A stretch of DNA of 64,000 nt from an uncultured Saprospiraceae bacterium (lineage in GTDB: Bacteria; Bacteroidota; Bacteroidia; Chitinophagales; Saprospiraceae): assembly GCA_938016265.1 (NCBI GenBank), contig CALLWB010000079.1, positions 25,837-89,836 of the forward strand, given 5' to 3'. Shown here in pieces: positions 25,166 through 38,900 of the stretch; position 1 is the stretch's first letter, and the number at the start of each line of letters is the position of its first letter. The position numbers were made by a program, and so were the translations under genes. The notes under the pieces are model-generated. The model ran no database searches. It was given only the letters and a program-made list of their open reading frames with translations, and was not told where the DNA came from.

Positions 25166-26530
25166 ATGATGAAGTATCTACTCTCTCTATGTATCTGCAT
25201 GTCTGTTTTGTTGCTTTCTTCCAATTCCATGTTGTTTGATTTTACAGGGACAGACCCCGACCTACCCAATATTCCATTTGATTATGAAATAGATAGTTTC
25301 CCGAGTCATTTGGATACTACAGAATGGGGAACAAATGATCCTACCGTTTTTGATTTTATTACGAACGACGGCGCAACTCTTGGTAGAGTATTGTTCTATG
25401 ATGAAAAGCTATCCGCTTCTAATGATATGGCTTGCGGAACCTGCCACTTGCAAGAATTTTCGTTTGCAGATGACTTGGTCCTCAGTGAGGGTGTAACCCA
25501 AAATACGCGCAGAAATTCACTGCAATTAAACGATTTAGGTTGGACGAATAATACGGGGTTCTTTTGGGACGTTAGTCAGCAGGACTTGCATAGTACGATA
25601 GTTCTTCCATTGACAGATCCCAATGAAATTGGTCTGACAGACATCAACGCGCTGATCGCAAAATTGAATGCCACCTCCTATTACCCTGATTTGTTTTACA
25701 ATGCTTTTGGCTCATCAGCCATCTCAGAACAATTAATTGTGGAGGCGTTGGCACAGTTTATTAGCAGCATCACTTCTTTCAATACAAAATTTGATCAATC
25801 GCACGATCCCAATTCGGGGGTGAGCCTAACTCAAAGTGAACTAAATGGCAAAATTTTGTTCGAGGAACAATGCTCGGTTTGCCATACAGATGGAAGTTCT
25901 TTCCTTTTTGAAATAGGAATTGCTGGTTTCACATACCCATACAACAACGGGTTGACTCAAGACTCGTCCGATTTAGGAGCAGGTGAATGGGATCCAGTAC
26001 TAAATTTTTTATTTAAACCGCCAACGCTAAGAAATATTGCACTTACCGGTCCTTACATGCATGATGGTCGTTTTGCTACCTTAGTAGATGTTATTGATCA
26101 TTATAGCGATGAAGCTGTTGAAACTTCATGGTCGTCCATTCCTACAGGTGGATTTGGGTTTTCTCAACAAGAGAAAGACGATCTTCTAGCATTTATGCAT
26201 ACCTATACCGACAATACGATGCTAACTGAAGAAAAATGGTCTGATCCTTTTCCTTTAGTTTCAAAGGAAGAATTAGTAGAACCTCTGTCCTTAGAACTAT
26301 CCGTATTTCCTAATCCGGCTGCGGATGTCTTAAATCTGTCATTTGAAAACGCCAAAAATAAAATGGCCTTTATAAAGATTTTTAATGTCGATGGAAAATT
26401 AGTCAAAAAGGCAAGTGGACATAATCAACAAATTTCTGTTAATATTGGACACCTGATCGAAGGCAACTACATTGTAAATCTAGAAATTGGTTCAACTAGA
26501 AAATCAACTCCCTTCACTATTGTCAGATAA
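25166..26530 (+). CDS. Diheme cytochrome c peroxidase (CcpA/MauG family) with T9SS type A tail
   Basis: This protein has 454 residues. After a signal peptide (YLLSLCICMSVLLLSSN) comes a diheme peroxidase domain with heme motifs CGTCH (C90, C93, H94) and CSVCH (C236, C239, H240). Family blocks include LGRVLFYDEKLS, RRNSLQLNDLGW, FFWDVSQQDLHS, FKPPTLRNIALTGPYMHDGR and LVDVIDHYSD. Members reduce hydrogen peroxide or oxidise protein-bound substrates in the periplasm. The last ~75 residues form a T9SS sorting domain (LSVFPNPAADVLNLSF, VKKASG, LIEGNYIVNLEIG), so this enzyme is predicted to reach the cell surface or medium. Transcribed alone and flanked by a diverged repeat pair. Confidence 0.93.
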   Translation: MMKYLLSLCICMSVLLLSSNSMLFDFTGTDPDLPNIPFDYEIDSFPSHLDTTEWGTNDPTVFDFITNDGATLGRVLFYDEKLSASNDMACGTCHLQEFSFADDLVLSEGVTQNTRRNSLQLNDLGWTNNTGFFWDVSQQDLHSTIVLPLTDPNEIGLTDINALIAKLNATSYYPDLFYNAFGSSAISEQLIVEALAQFISSITSFNTKFDQSHDPNSGVSLTQSELNGKILFEEQCSVCHTDGSSFLFEIGIAGFTYPYNNGLTQDSSDLGAGEWDPVLNFLFKPPTLRNIALTGPYMHDGRFATLVDVIDHYSDEAVETSWSSIPTGGFGFSQQEKDDLLAFMHTYTDNTMLTEEKWSDPFPLVSKEELVEPLSLELSVFPNPAADVLNLSFENAKNKMAFIKIFNVDGKLVKKASGHNQQISVNIGHLIEGNYIVNLEIGSTRKSTPFTIVR

Positions 26531-26542
26531 AAAATTGCAAAG

Positions 26543-26590
26543 AATAGGAGCCTGTTTGCTGCGCTTCGGCAGGCAGCTTCCTATTATTTT
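26543..26590 (+). terminator. Terminator-like hairpin after the peroxidase
   Basis: Arms AATAGGA (26543-26549) and TCCTATT (26579-26585) enclose an inner CCTG/CAGG stem, followed by ATTTTAC. Confidence 0.5.
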
Positions 26591-26628
26591 ACATTACCTG
26601 ATCGGCTATAAAAAAAAACGTTTCACAT

Positions 26629-26737
26629 AAAGATAGCGACTGCATCCACTTTAGCGCCTAGCTAATCACTTAATAGGTGTCCGGTTCAAAACGAGTGGTA
26701 TTGTGCGAATCATCATTCAGCGTCTGCCGATTGATTT
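26629..26737. repeat. Diverged flanking repeat, downstream copy
   Basis: It aligns by eye with 24817-24964 except for a ~35-base gap. Sites of match are AAAGATAG, CATCCACTTTAGC, CTAAT, TTCAAAA, GCGAA-CATCAT and ATTGATTT. Confidence 0.5.
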
Positions 26738-26980
26738 TGTTGTTAAATGGTTGATCCATGTTAATGGTAAGGCAGTCTAAGCGTACCTTTGTATCTCTAC
26801 TCTCTACAAAAACATCCCTCTACAAAAATACCCGCCGTCACGGTTTCTTCACTTTTTGAATTGTCGGAAGTCAGACCACATTCAAAACTCAGGAGATCGT
26901 TCAGGAATCTTTTTCCACTTTTTTCCCAATAAATTGTATCTTGTAATAAAAGGCTAAACCCCCCAAAATTTTCTCCATAA

Positions 26981-29900
26981 ATGACTAATTGTGAATTAAG
27001 TAACAATTTTCAAATCGATATTGGCAAACGCATCTTTCAGTCCCTTTGTTGGTGGTTGTTTGCTGCTATTTTTTGCGTTAATAGCAACGCTCAAACTAGA
27101 ATGGACGACTCGCTTGCCCTGGTCAATCTATACAATACTACCAACGGACCAGGGTGGACAAATAATTGGAATCTTAATAGTCCTATGGACAATTGGTACG
27201 GTGTAACGCTGCTCAACAACAGAGTCAACTGTTTGGACCTCGATGGCGCTCCAGCCTGCAATACCGTTACTGGGCTTGGTAATAACTTGACTGGCTCCTT
27301 GCCAGACTTAAATCTTAGAGCACTTCAATTCCTCTTTCTAAGTGGTAACCAACTCGTAGGTACCATTCCCAATTTTTCGAATCTTCAAAACTTAGTACAA
27401 ATTAGAATAGGGGCTAATCAACTGACTGGGGGAGTCCCAAGTTTTAACAACCTGCCCAATTTAGCACATTTAGAATTCGGAGGGAACCAACTGACTGGGC
27501 CAATAGCCAACTTCACTAATATGCCCGCCCTGCAGACCATCCGATTCGAATTCAATCAGCTATCAGGAACAATTCCAAGCTTCAACAACCTGCCCAACCT
27601 AAACTATCTCTCATTAAACGACAACCTATTTTCAGGAGGAATACCTGATTTTGCAGTAAATACTAGTTTAGAATGGCTCTTTTTATCCAACAACAACCTA
27701 AAAGGAGTCATCCCTGACTATTCGGCCCTCCCAGCGTTCCGATGGTTAGAAATATTCGACAATCAATTTACCTTTGAAGATATCAGTGGAACAAGGATGA
27801 TCAACGAAAATCATTGCAATAACAATAATGGAAACTACTACTATTCACCCCAAGATTCCATTAGTACTATAGAAACAATCACCATTTTTCCCAATAACAA
27901 TGTGACCATCGATCTGCAAGTAGATGAATTGGTCTCTTCCAGCACATATACCTGGTATAAAGATGGAACCCCCATTGCTACCACAAACATAAATGAGGTA
28001 ACAATCGTCAACTTTCAACTCGCAAATGAAGGCGTGTACACTTGCGAAATTACCAATCCACAGGCTCCAAATCTGACACTGGAATCAAGGCCCAAAACCC
28101 TGGCCCTGCAAAATACCTGTTCAATCATTGCACAAGCAACCAATGCCTCTTGTAGCCTCCCAAACGGCAGTGTAACCGCCTCCGCCATCGCTACTGGAGG
28201 AGCCAGCAATTTTACCTATCAATGGTCAGATGGTACAATAGGACCAACCATCAACAACCTCCCTCAAGGAAGTTATACCGTCACAGCAACAGACGCTACT
28301 GCCTGCTCAATAACCTCCACAGCAATAGTATCCTTCCAAGAAGTCCCAGTTATCGAATGGGAAAAAAACTACGGGGGCTCCATGGAAGACTTACCCTATT
28401 CAATTATTCAAACAAAGAACGGGGGGTATATCGTGGCAGGTAGAACACTCTCTACCAATATCGACATCTCTAATAGTCTAGGTAATTACGATTTTTGGAT
28501 TCACAGATTAAGCCCTACTGGCACGCTACAATGGGAAAAATCACTAGGAGGTTCCCTTTCAGAAGAAGCCTATTCCATTATCGAGGTAGCGGATGGTTTT
28601 GTAGTAGCAGGTCAGTCTGATTCCAACGACGGAGACGTGGTAGGTGCCAACGGCAATCATGATTATTGGGTCGTAAAACTGGATGTTTCCGGAAATTTCG
28701 TCTGGCAAAATGCATTAGGGGGGACGAGCACAGACGACGCTTATGACATCAAACAAACTCCAGATGGGGGATACATCGTAGTCGGTCAGTCCATCTCTAA
28801 CAACGGAGACGTTTCAGGGCAAATTGGAGACTACGACTTTTGGATAGTAAAATTGAATGCTTCCGGCCAATTGGTCTGGGAAAAGTCGTATGGCGGGACA
28901 GGTGCCGATATTGCTAGGTCTGTAGCGGTTACTGCCGACAGTAGCTACGTTATTTGTGGCCATACACGTTCTAATGATGGAGATGTTACTGGGAACTTAG
29001 GTGACTACGATAGCTGGGTCATAAAAATTGATAATACTGGAAACTTAATTTGGCAAAACACCCTGGGCGGATCAATTACAGATAATGCCAATGCTGTCAA
29101 ACAAACCTTTGATGGCGGATATATTGTTGCGGGATACACTACCTCCCTAGATGGGGATGTTTCAAACAATGACGGGGGGAAAGAAATTTGGGTTTTTAAA
29201 CTGGATAGTTTTGGAAATTTGATTTGGGAAAAATCCTTGGGTGGTTCTGGAACTGACACGGCATACGATGTTTTTCAAAGATCAGATGGCAGTTTCATTG
29301 TAGTAGGAGATTCGGATTCCAATGATTTAGATGTCTCCGGCAATCATGGAAACTACGATTATTGGATGGTCTGCCTAGACAACACCGGCAATATCAATTG
29401 GCAAAAAACATTCGGAGGCTTCAACAACGAAACGCCCTTCTCCACTCAACAAACAGCAGACGGAGGGATAATAGTAGCAGGAAGATCCGTTTCTAATGAC
29501 GGAGATGTCTCCCAAAACTATGGCGATTTTGACAATTGGATCATCAAACTCAACGCCCCACAAATTCTTACCGCACAATGCACAATCACTGACCCTGGAA
29601 CAGGCAACGGTGATGCAGAAACTGAAATTCAAGCAATAGGTGGGACCGCCCCGTTTACAATAATTTGGACGACACCACTTGGGATATCTGATACGATTAG
29701 CAACGCTACTGGAATAGATACTTTGCGGGGCTTGCTTGGTGGGACTCACTTCGTTACAATTACAGATGCCAATAACTGCATAACAACCTGCAACTCCACA
29801 ATTTGCGATTTACAAGTAAATTTAACAACCACAAACACCTCTTGCAATCAAAGCAACGGTTCCATAGTTGCCAATGTACTATTTGGCTTGTCTCCGTATA

Positions 29901-32900
29901 ATTACCTTTGGTCAACAGGTGCTACAGGACCCGCTATCCCAAACCTCCCAGTCGGTTCTTATTCATTAACGGTTACAGATGGTGCAGGATGTATTGCTAT
30001 TGCGAATACCGTCATTTCTTTCACCGGCCAGCCAATACTCGAATGGCAAAAAGCATTGGGAGGTTCAGTCGACGATTACGGATATTCCTCAAGTACCACA
30101 AATGATGGCGGATTTATTATTGCTGGGAAAACTTCCTCCAACGATGGAGACGTAGTTGGCAACAATGGAGGGGAAGATTCTTGGATTATTAAAACCAATA
30201 GCCTTGGAGTAATTGAATGGAAAAAATCGTTGGGCGGTAGCTTAAATGAAAGAACCTACGCTATCCAACAGACCTCCGATGGGGGATATGTCGGCTCAGG
30301 GAGAACTTCTTCCAACAATGGCGATGTGTCAGGCAACAATGGAGGAGCAGATTATTGGGTTTTCAAACTAGATAATTTAGGAAATCTGATTTGGCAAAAG
30401 ACACTAGGAGGCTCCAATCAAGAACAGTCCTTCTCCATGGAAGAAACAAGTGACAAAGGATTCATCATCGCAGGAAATTCAAATTCCAATGATGGAGATG
30501 TAACTTCTACTGCTGCATTAGACGATTATTGGATCGTAAAATTGGATCAAGAAGGAAACATAGAATGGGAAAATTCATTCGGTGGAACGGGCTTCGATGA
30601 AGTATACTCCATTAGCCAAACAAAGGATGGCGGGTACGTTGCTGCAGGGTCTACCACTTCCATTGATGGCGATGTCACAGGAAATCATGGAAGTTATGAT
30701 TTCTGGGTGATCAGGCTTAATCCTCTAGGGGATTTGATGTGGCAAAAGGCACTTGGAGGTTCCTCAGAAGACATCGCAAAATCAATCAAACAGACAATTG
30801 ATGGCGGATTTATTGTAGCAGGACATTCTGGTTCTGCAGACGGCGATGTTACTGGGAATAACGGCGGAAACGATTATTGGATAGTAAAATTAGATGCTTC
30901 CGCGAATATTTCCTGGCAAAAATCCATAGGAGGAACAGGAGACGATAGGGCGATTTCTGTTGTCCTTTCCCCTCAAGGGGAATACGTCATTGCGGGTTGG
31001 TCAGACTCCAGCAACGGAGACGTCATCAATCCCATCGGAGGCGTTAACTACTGGATTATTGAACTCTCCACAACCGGAACTATCAATTGGCAAAAAACAC
31101 TCGGCGGTACGAGCAATTCTGAACAACCTTCAGATATCGACATTGCGGCGGATGGGGGATATCTGGTTACTGGTCACACCGGCTCCAACGATATAGATGT
31201 CTCTGGAAATCATGGCGGTTTAGACTATTGGATCGTCAAACTTAATCAAGCACCGCCCATCGCTCTTTCCTGTGCAATTTTTAATGAAGGTACCGGAAAT
31301 AACGACGGCCAGGCAGAAATTCTGAGTACTGATGGAGTAGCACCCTACACACTTTCGTGGACAGATCCTTTTGGAAATGTAGATAGCAATACGGGTGATG
31401 GAACGGATACCTTAAGCTTCCTGCAAATTGGTAACTATTTTATCACCGTTACGGACTTAAATGGGTGTGCTGAAACCTGTTCTGTTAGCATTACTTGCAA
31501 TTTGAGCGCGAATATTACCACCACAAATACTTCTTGCAATTTAGACAACGGTAGTCTATCTGCAATAGCAACTGGAGGAGACGGAAACTATTCTTACTTA
31601 TGGTCAACAGGGGCTGGGTCCCCTACAATAGCCAACCTCCCGATGGGGACCTACAACCTGACAATTACCGATGGGAGTGGATGTATTGCAACTACCTCTA
31701 CCATCGTCTCTTTCGCTGGAGAACCCATTTTAGAATGGCAAAAAACACTGGGAGGATCCCTTTTAGATGTTGCTAATGAAGTATTAGTAACTCCAACAGG
31801 TGACTATATCGTTGCGGGAAGTTCAGCCTCCAATGATGGTGACGTAGCTACTAACCAGGGACAATATGATTTTTGGATTGTAAAATTAGATCCTGTTGGA
31901 AATATAATTTGGAAAACTTCCCTAGGAGGATCTCAATACGAATATGGCGGTAAAATGCAAGAGACACCTGATGGAGGAATTATTGTCGCAGGCTACACAA
32001 ATTCAGCAAACGGCGCTATTTCTATCAACAAAGGGGGGTATGATATCTGGTTGGTAAAGCTGAATAATTCTGGTGTCCTGGAATGGGAAAAAACATATGG
32101 TGGATCAGGAAACGAAAATACCTTTTCGATGGACCTTACTTCAGACGGCGGTTATGTGATCGGAGCAACTAGTGATTCATCTAATGGTGATCTTACTTCG
32201 AATAATGGGGCTGATGATGTTTGGATTGTCAAATTAGATCCTCAAGGGGATCTGCAATGGCAGCAGTCTTATGGAGGTTCAGGCAATGACGTAACAAGAG
32301 AAGTACGTCAATTGGATGATGGAAGTTATATTGTTGCCGCTCACTCTACTTCTATAGATGGTGACCTAACCTCAAATAATGGAAATGCCGATTATTGGAT
32401 ACTCCGATTGGATGCAGGCGGAGGAATAATCTGGCAAAAATCATACGGCGGAACATTGAATGATTATGCGGAGTCTGCCCTCCAAACAGCAGATGGTGGT
32501 TTTATAGTTGCAGGAGAAACCAGATCATCTGATGGTGACGTCGCGTTCAACAATGGGGCAAGTGACCTGTGGGTGATCAAATTAGATAGTCAGGGAGACT
32601 TGCTTTGGCAAAACGCTATTGGTGGTACAAATGGCGAGAACATCCAGACCCTGGAACAAACAACTGATGGCAATTATCTAATATCCGGAAGCTCAAGATC
32701 GGCCGACGGCGACCTTACACTCAATCAGGGGAATCAAGACTTTATGCTCCTGAAACTGGATGTCGCTGGCAATTTGTTATGGCAAAAAACGGTCGGTGGT
32801 TCAGGCAATGAAGCTGCGGCAAGTAGCAAACAAGCAGCCGACGGTGGGTATATAGTCGCTGGTTATTCTGACTCCAGCGACGGAGACGTCACCGGTCACC

Positions 32901-35900
32901 AGGGGAATTCAGATTTCTGGATCGTCAAACTAAATCAATCACCAATATTAACCAGCAGTATTACATCAACAAATATCAGCTGCTTTGGAGGCACAGATGG
33001 CAGTATTACCACCTCAGTTTCCGGAGGAGTTCTTCCATATTCCTATATTTGGTCCAACAATGCTACTACACAGGATCTTTCCAACCTCTCTGCAGGACTG
33101 TATTCTGTAATAATTACTGAAGCTACAGGGTGTACGATTGCTAACTCTACCACACTAATTGAACCTCCATTGTTTTCAGTTGTGAATTGTAATGTGATTA
33201 ATACCGGTACAGGGAATAATGATGCAGAAGCCGAAGTGACAATTTCAGGAGGAACACCCGACTATTCAGTAGACTACTTTGATCCCAATGGTGTTTTTGT
33301 GAATGGGAACATTACTAGTATAGGAATAGACACTTTAAGGAACCTAATCCCTGGCAGTTATCTTGTGGTGGTCACAGATGCAAATGGCTGTGAAGCCACC
33401 TGCTCATTTACCACCTGCAGTTTGACCGCCAACATAACAACTGCCAATGCCTCTTGTTATTTGGATAATGGTTCCTTGACTGCCACCGCTAGCGGTGGAG
33501 ATGGGAATTACTCCTATCTATGGTCTACAGGAGCAAGCACTCCATCTCTTAGTGATTTACCACCAGGCACTTTTACACTAACGGTTACAGATGGTACAGG
33601 CTGCTCAGTCATCCTGTCATCCATCGTTTCTTTTAATGAGATTCCAGTACTTGAAAATGAAATTTCCTTAGGAGGATCAGCAGCTGATCTTGCCTATTAC
33701 GGAGAAGAGACGGATGATGGTGGATTTATTATAAGTGGCTTTACCAATTCTAGCGATTTTGATGTCTCCAATTTTAATGGAATAAACGATGGCTGGCTAG
33801 TAAAACTAGACAATAACTTGGCTATTCAATGGGAAAAATCCTTTGGAGAAATTCAATTGGATCGACTATATGCCGGCAAACAAACGAACGATGGGGGCTA
33901 TATTGCAGCAGGATTTATCAATTCCACCACCATTCAGGGAAATCAGGGTGGTGCAGATTATTTTATAGTAAAATTAAGTACCTCAGGGGCAATTGAATGG
34001 CAAAGAGCACTCGGAGGAACAGACCTAGATCACGCCAACGATGTCATTCAAACGACCAATGGCGATTATGTAATCACCGGAGTCTCGAGTTCTTCAAATG
34101 GAGATGTGGTTGGGAATAATGGCAGCGGAGATTTTTGGATAGTTCGACTTGATCAAACTGGGAATATTATTTGGCAAAATGCCCTAGGAGGAAGCGGCGA
34201 CGAATCAAGTTTTAGTGTCAAACAAACCGCTGATGGTGGTTTTATCGCTATTGGAAATTCCAATTCTGTAGATGGTGATGTCACTGGAAATAATGGACTA
34301 GAAGACTATTGGGTAGTTAAGTTAAATAGCGATGGATCACTAAACTGGCAAAAATCACTAGGCGGTTCTGGGAGTGACTTTGGAGAAGATATTCAGCAGA
34401 CAGCAGACGGCGGTTATATTGCCACCGGATACACCGCCTCCAATGATGGCGATGTTTCCAGCAATAATGGTAATAGGGATTATTGGGTAGTAAAACTTGA
34501 CCAAACGGGCAACATCGAATGGCAGAAAACCTATGGAAATGTAGATACCAACCTATCTTATGGTATTAGTCAATTCTCCGATGGCAGTTTCGCTGTAGCA
34601 GGTTATTCTGTAGTTGCGGGAGGAGCAGTCAGTAATCATTTCGGTGCTTCTGATTTTTGGATACTTAAACTGGACAATTTTGGAAGTCAAATTTGGGAAA
34701 AATCCTTTGGAGGAAGTACCATTGACATTCCTAGATCTATCAACCAAACAAGCGATGGTGGCTTAGTGGTAACAGGATATTCATCTTCAACAGACGTTGA
34801 TGCCAGCTCAGGAAATGGCAATTTAGATTATTGGGTCGTCAAGCTAAACCGACCTCAAATTTCTCCCTTGCATGTCAATCTTACGTCTATCGATCCACCA
34901 TGTGGCGCTAGCCCTACAGGGAGCATTACTTCAACTACCACAGGAGGCGTTGCCCCATATACCTACCTCTGGTCAAACGCCGAAACAACAGCAAACCTCA
35001 CTGGACTGACCGCCGGCAATTATGACCTAACCATTACAGACGCCAATCAATGCGAAGCGTTTGGTATGACGACTCTGGTTTCTTCTGGATCTACGCTGGT
35101 GTTGACTAGTATTCAAGAAGGGTCTGCTTGTTTTGATTCTATTTTGGTGGTCAATCTTGCTGTTGCAGGAGGAACTCCGCCCTACGATTTTATTTGGTCT
35201 ACTGGAGCAACTACTGAAGATGTTACAGCGATTACTGATGGATTACACAGCGTTACAGTAACTGACAATGTTGGTTGCACGGACATTCTACAAGAAAACA
35301 TATTCCTTTATCAACCCGTTACTTTAACAATAAGCATTGATAACAATGTAAATTGTAGTGGAGGTTCTGATGGACAAGTTACTGTCCTGGTAGATGACAC
35401 AGATGGAATAGGGGACTACAATTATTTTTGGTCGAATGGAACGACAGCAGACAATTTTTATGTTTGGTCGCATACCGTTACTGGTTTGACAGCGGGCAAT
35501 TATTCGGTTACTGTAGTCAATAATTCCTCTAGCCCGGATGACTGTTATGCTATTGCAGATTTTATGTTAGGAGGGATCAATGCCTTAGTTACCTTACCCT
35601 CTGCCATCACCCCTGTGTCCTGTTTCGGATTGTCTGATGGGCAGGCGGCGATTTTTGCTAGTGGTGGGACACCCCCATACACTTATTTATGGGATGACGG
35701 ATCAACAGGTTTTACGCTGACTGGCTTACCTGTTGGAGTTTACAACGCTACAATAACAGATGCCAATGGATGCTTTGGATCGGTAACTAACATAGTAACT
35801 AGTCCAACCCCTTTGCAATATTCCAACACACAAACTCCTACTACCTGCGGCCAAAGCAATGGAGCAATTTTGCTAACAGCAAGTGGCGGAACTACTCCCT

Positions 35901-38900
35901 ACACATTCAGCATCGACAATGGCAATTCCAATTCTACAAACCCTAATTTTACCAATTTAGCAGCAGCTAACTATCCCATTTTAGTGACCGATGCGAATGG
36001 TTGTACACAAACAGATCTAATAATTTTAGACGATTTCCCAGGGCCAACAATTGACAATGTAGTCGCCGTTGATCCCGCATGTATGGCAAGCAATGGCAGT
36101 ATAACAATAACCGCATCCAGTCCGGGTGGCCCCGTAGAATACAGCTTGGACAACAACAGCTTTCAAACAGGCAATGTATTTAATGGCGCACCACAAGGAA
36201 ACTACACGGTTTATGTCAGAGATGTTAACGGATGTATTGCCACCAGTTCAACAGTCTTAACCGAAGCTAACGGTCCTCAAATCACCAATATTACCACCAA
36301 CAATGCATTATGCCAAGAAGGCACTGGTTCATTCATTCTTAGTGCAACTGGCACCGCCACGCCACTACTTTACAGTCTCGACAATGGAACTACAACCCAA
36401 ACTACAAATACGTTCAACAATGTAAGTTCAGGTAGCTATGTGGCTTATGTGTCGGATGTTAATGGCTGCACACAAACCATAGCGGTCAGTATGGGCTATT
36501 TTCCTGGACCAGCCATAAACAATATTTCGCAAGTCAATCCTTCTTGTATGGGAAGTAATGGGTCGATTAGTATAGCAGCAAGCGGTCCGGGAGTGCCTTT
36601 CCAATATAGTTTAAACAACACAACCTTTCAGTCCAATACTACCTTTACCGGATTACCTCAAGGGAATTATATGGTTTATGTAGAAGACGTCAACGGATGT
36701 ATTACCACAAGTTCCCTCGTCCTAACGGAAACAACTGGCCCGACGATTTCTAATGTAGCGACCACCGATGATATTTGTCAGGGCACTAACGGTTCAATCA
36801 CGATCTCCGCAACGGGTACTTCTACACCATTACTGTATAGCATAGATAATGGAGTTACCACGCAAGCCAATAGTGTTTTCTCGAATCTTGCTACTGGGAA
36901 TTATGTTGTTTATGTTGCGGATGCAAATGGTTGTACGCAAACCAGCAATGCATTCGTTTCAAATGCAGCTGGTCCAAGCATTGTTGCCACAAATACTACT
37001 GATCCAACCTGCGGACAATCCAATGGAACCATCACCATAGGAAGCACTCCAGGAACAGGAAGCACCACCTTCAGTATCGACAATGGGAATAGTTATTCAA
37101 TGAATAACATTTTTAACGGGTTGCCTGCAGGGAATTATGATGTGGTGGTACTAGATGCCAACAGCTGCGGGGACACGACAACAGTAACACTTTCTGACCT
37201 GCCACCACCATCGATAGATAGCATACAAACTAGTGATCCAGTATGTAATTTGGATAATGGAGAAGTGACTGTTTTTACCTCTTTGGGAATGCTTCCGCTT
37301 CAATTTAGCATAAACGGCGGGACTCCGCAAGTCAGTAACTTGTTTACGAATCTTGCTGCGGGAAGTCATTCTATTCTGGTAGAAGATGCGAGTGGATGTA
37401 CGGTAACTACTAGCTTCTCACTGACAAATAACCCCCCACCCAATTTTTCTGGTTTGCAAGGCGTAACGGCGACCTATTGTGGTAAATCAATTGGTAAACT
37501 GACGATTAGTGCAAACGGACAAGCACCTCCCTTGATGTACGCAATAAACAATGGAACACCCCAAAGTTCAAATATTTTCTCAAACCTCAGTGCTGGCCAA
37601 TATGATGTAGCAGTCACTGATGCAAATGGTTGTTCCGTCTCCCAATCGTTTACGATTTTCGACTTACCGGGACCAACCGTATCCATAAGTGCACAAGATG
37701 ATCCTGCATGCGGAATGGCTATCGGTTCTGTAACCGTTCAATCTACTGGAGGTCTTCCGTTTTATGAGTATAGCATTGACAATGGCCCATTCTCCTCTAA
37801 TAATGTATTTTCTGGTTTGATGGCTGGGACTTATGAGATTGTTGTTTCTGATTTTAATACCTGCCTGGACACCTTAAGTTTTGTGCTGTCAGATATTGCT
37901 GGGCCGATGATTACTCAAATAAATACGACCAATCCGACTTGCGGCAGTCAAAACGGTGCCTTAATCATTGCGGCGACTGGGCCGACATTACCATTGCTGT
38001 TTAGTTTGGATGGCATAACTTACTCGGCTTCTAATGTCTTTGATCAATTAGGCGCTTCCAATTATACCGTTTGGGTACAGGATACGAATGGTTGTACCAC
38101 CTCGACCCAACAACTATTATCAGATACGGGCTTCCCTGATATTTCAGGAATTACGACCAGTCCTCCGACTTGCGGGAATGCAAACGGGTCTATTACAATT
38201 ACAGCTTCAAACGGTACACCTCCATACTTGTATAGTATAGATAACAATGGTTTTCAAGGAAACAATACCTTTAATAATTTGAATGCAGGCTCCTTTTTTT
38301 TAGAGGTAAAAGATGCAAATGACTGCTTGTCTGATACGACCATTGTGCTTCAAGATTTGAACGGCCCGATACTGGATAATATTATTACTGTCAATCCTGC
38401 TTGTGGTCTTGTTCCAGGAAGCATAACGATAGAAATTACCGGAGGCGCAGGTCCGTTCAATTATAGCATAGATGCTGGCGTAATCTTTCAAACCAGCAAT
38501 GTGTTTAATAATCTACCTGCTGGAAGTTATTCCATCCTAGTTTCAGATGCCAATAATTGCGAATTGACAGGAAGCACTACGCTGACCAATTTATCAGGAC
38601 CCACCGTCCTGGTTATGAATTCGACTCCTACAGATTGCAACCAGTCTGTTGGTAGTTTGCAGGTAGTAGCTGGAGGGGGCACTTCTCCTTATAGTTTTTT
38701 GTGGAATACGATACCTGTGGAGACGACTGCAACTATAACTGGTTTGGCGAATGGTGTTTATACCGTTACGATAACGGACTACAATTCCTGCATAACCACT
38801 GCTGCTGGTTTAGTTGATGAACCGAATGCTTTCTTTGCGGATTTAGGACCAGATATTTCTGTTTGTGGTTTATTAAATGAAGTGCTTGATCCTGATGTTC

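Larger units (their letters stand above)
26531..26980. other. 450-base intergenic region
   Basis: It holds a terminator-like hairpin (26543) and the downstream copy of the repeat flanking the peroxidase (26629-26737). The minus-strand frame of 69 codons at 26797-27006 shows no protein-like features. Confidence 0.55.

Noticed and set aside
28380..38830. Regularly spaced DNA repeats resembling a CRISPR array or satellite
   Set aside because: The periodicity is at the protein level (~58 and ~75 residues) with diverged DNA. There are no identical short repeats or unique spacers.
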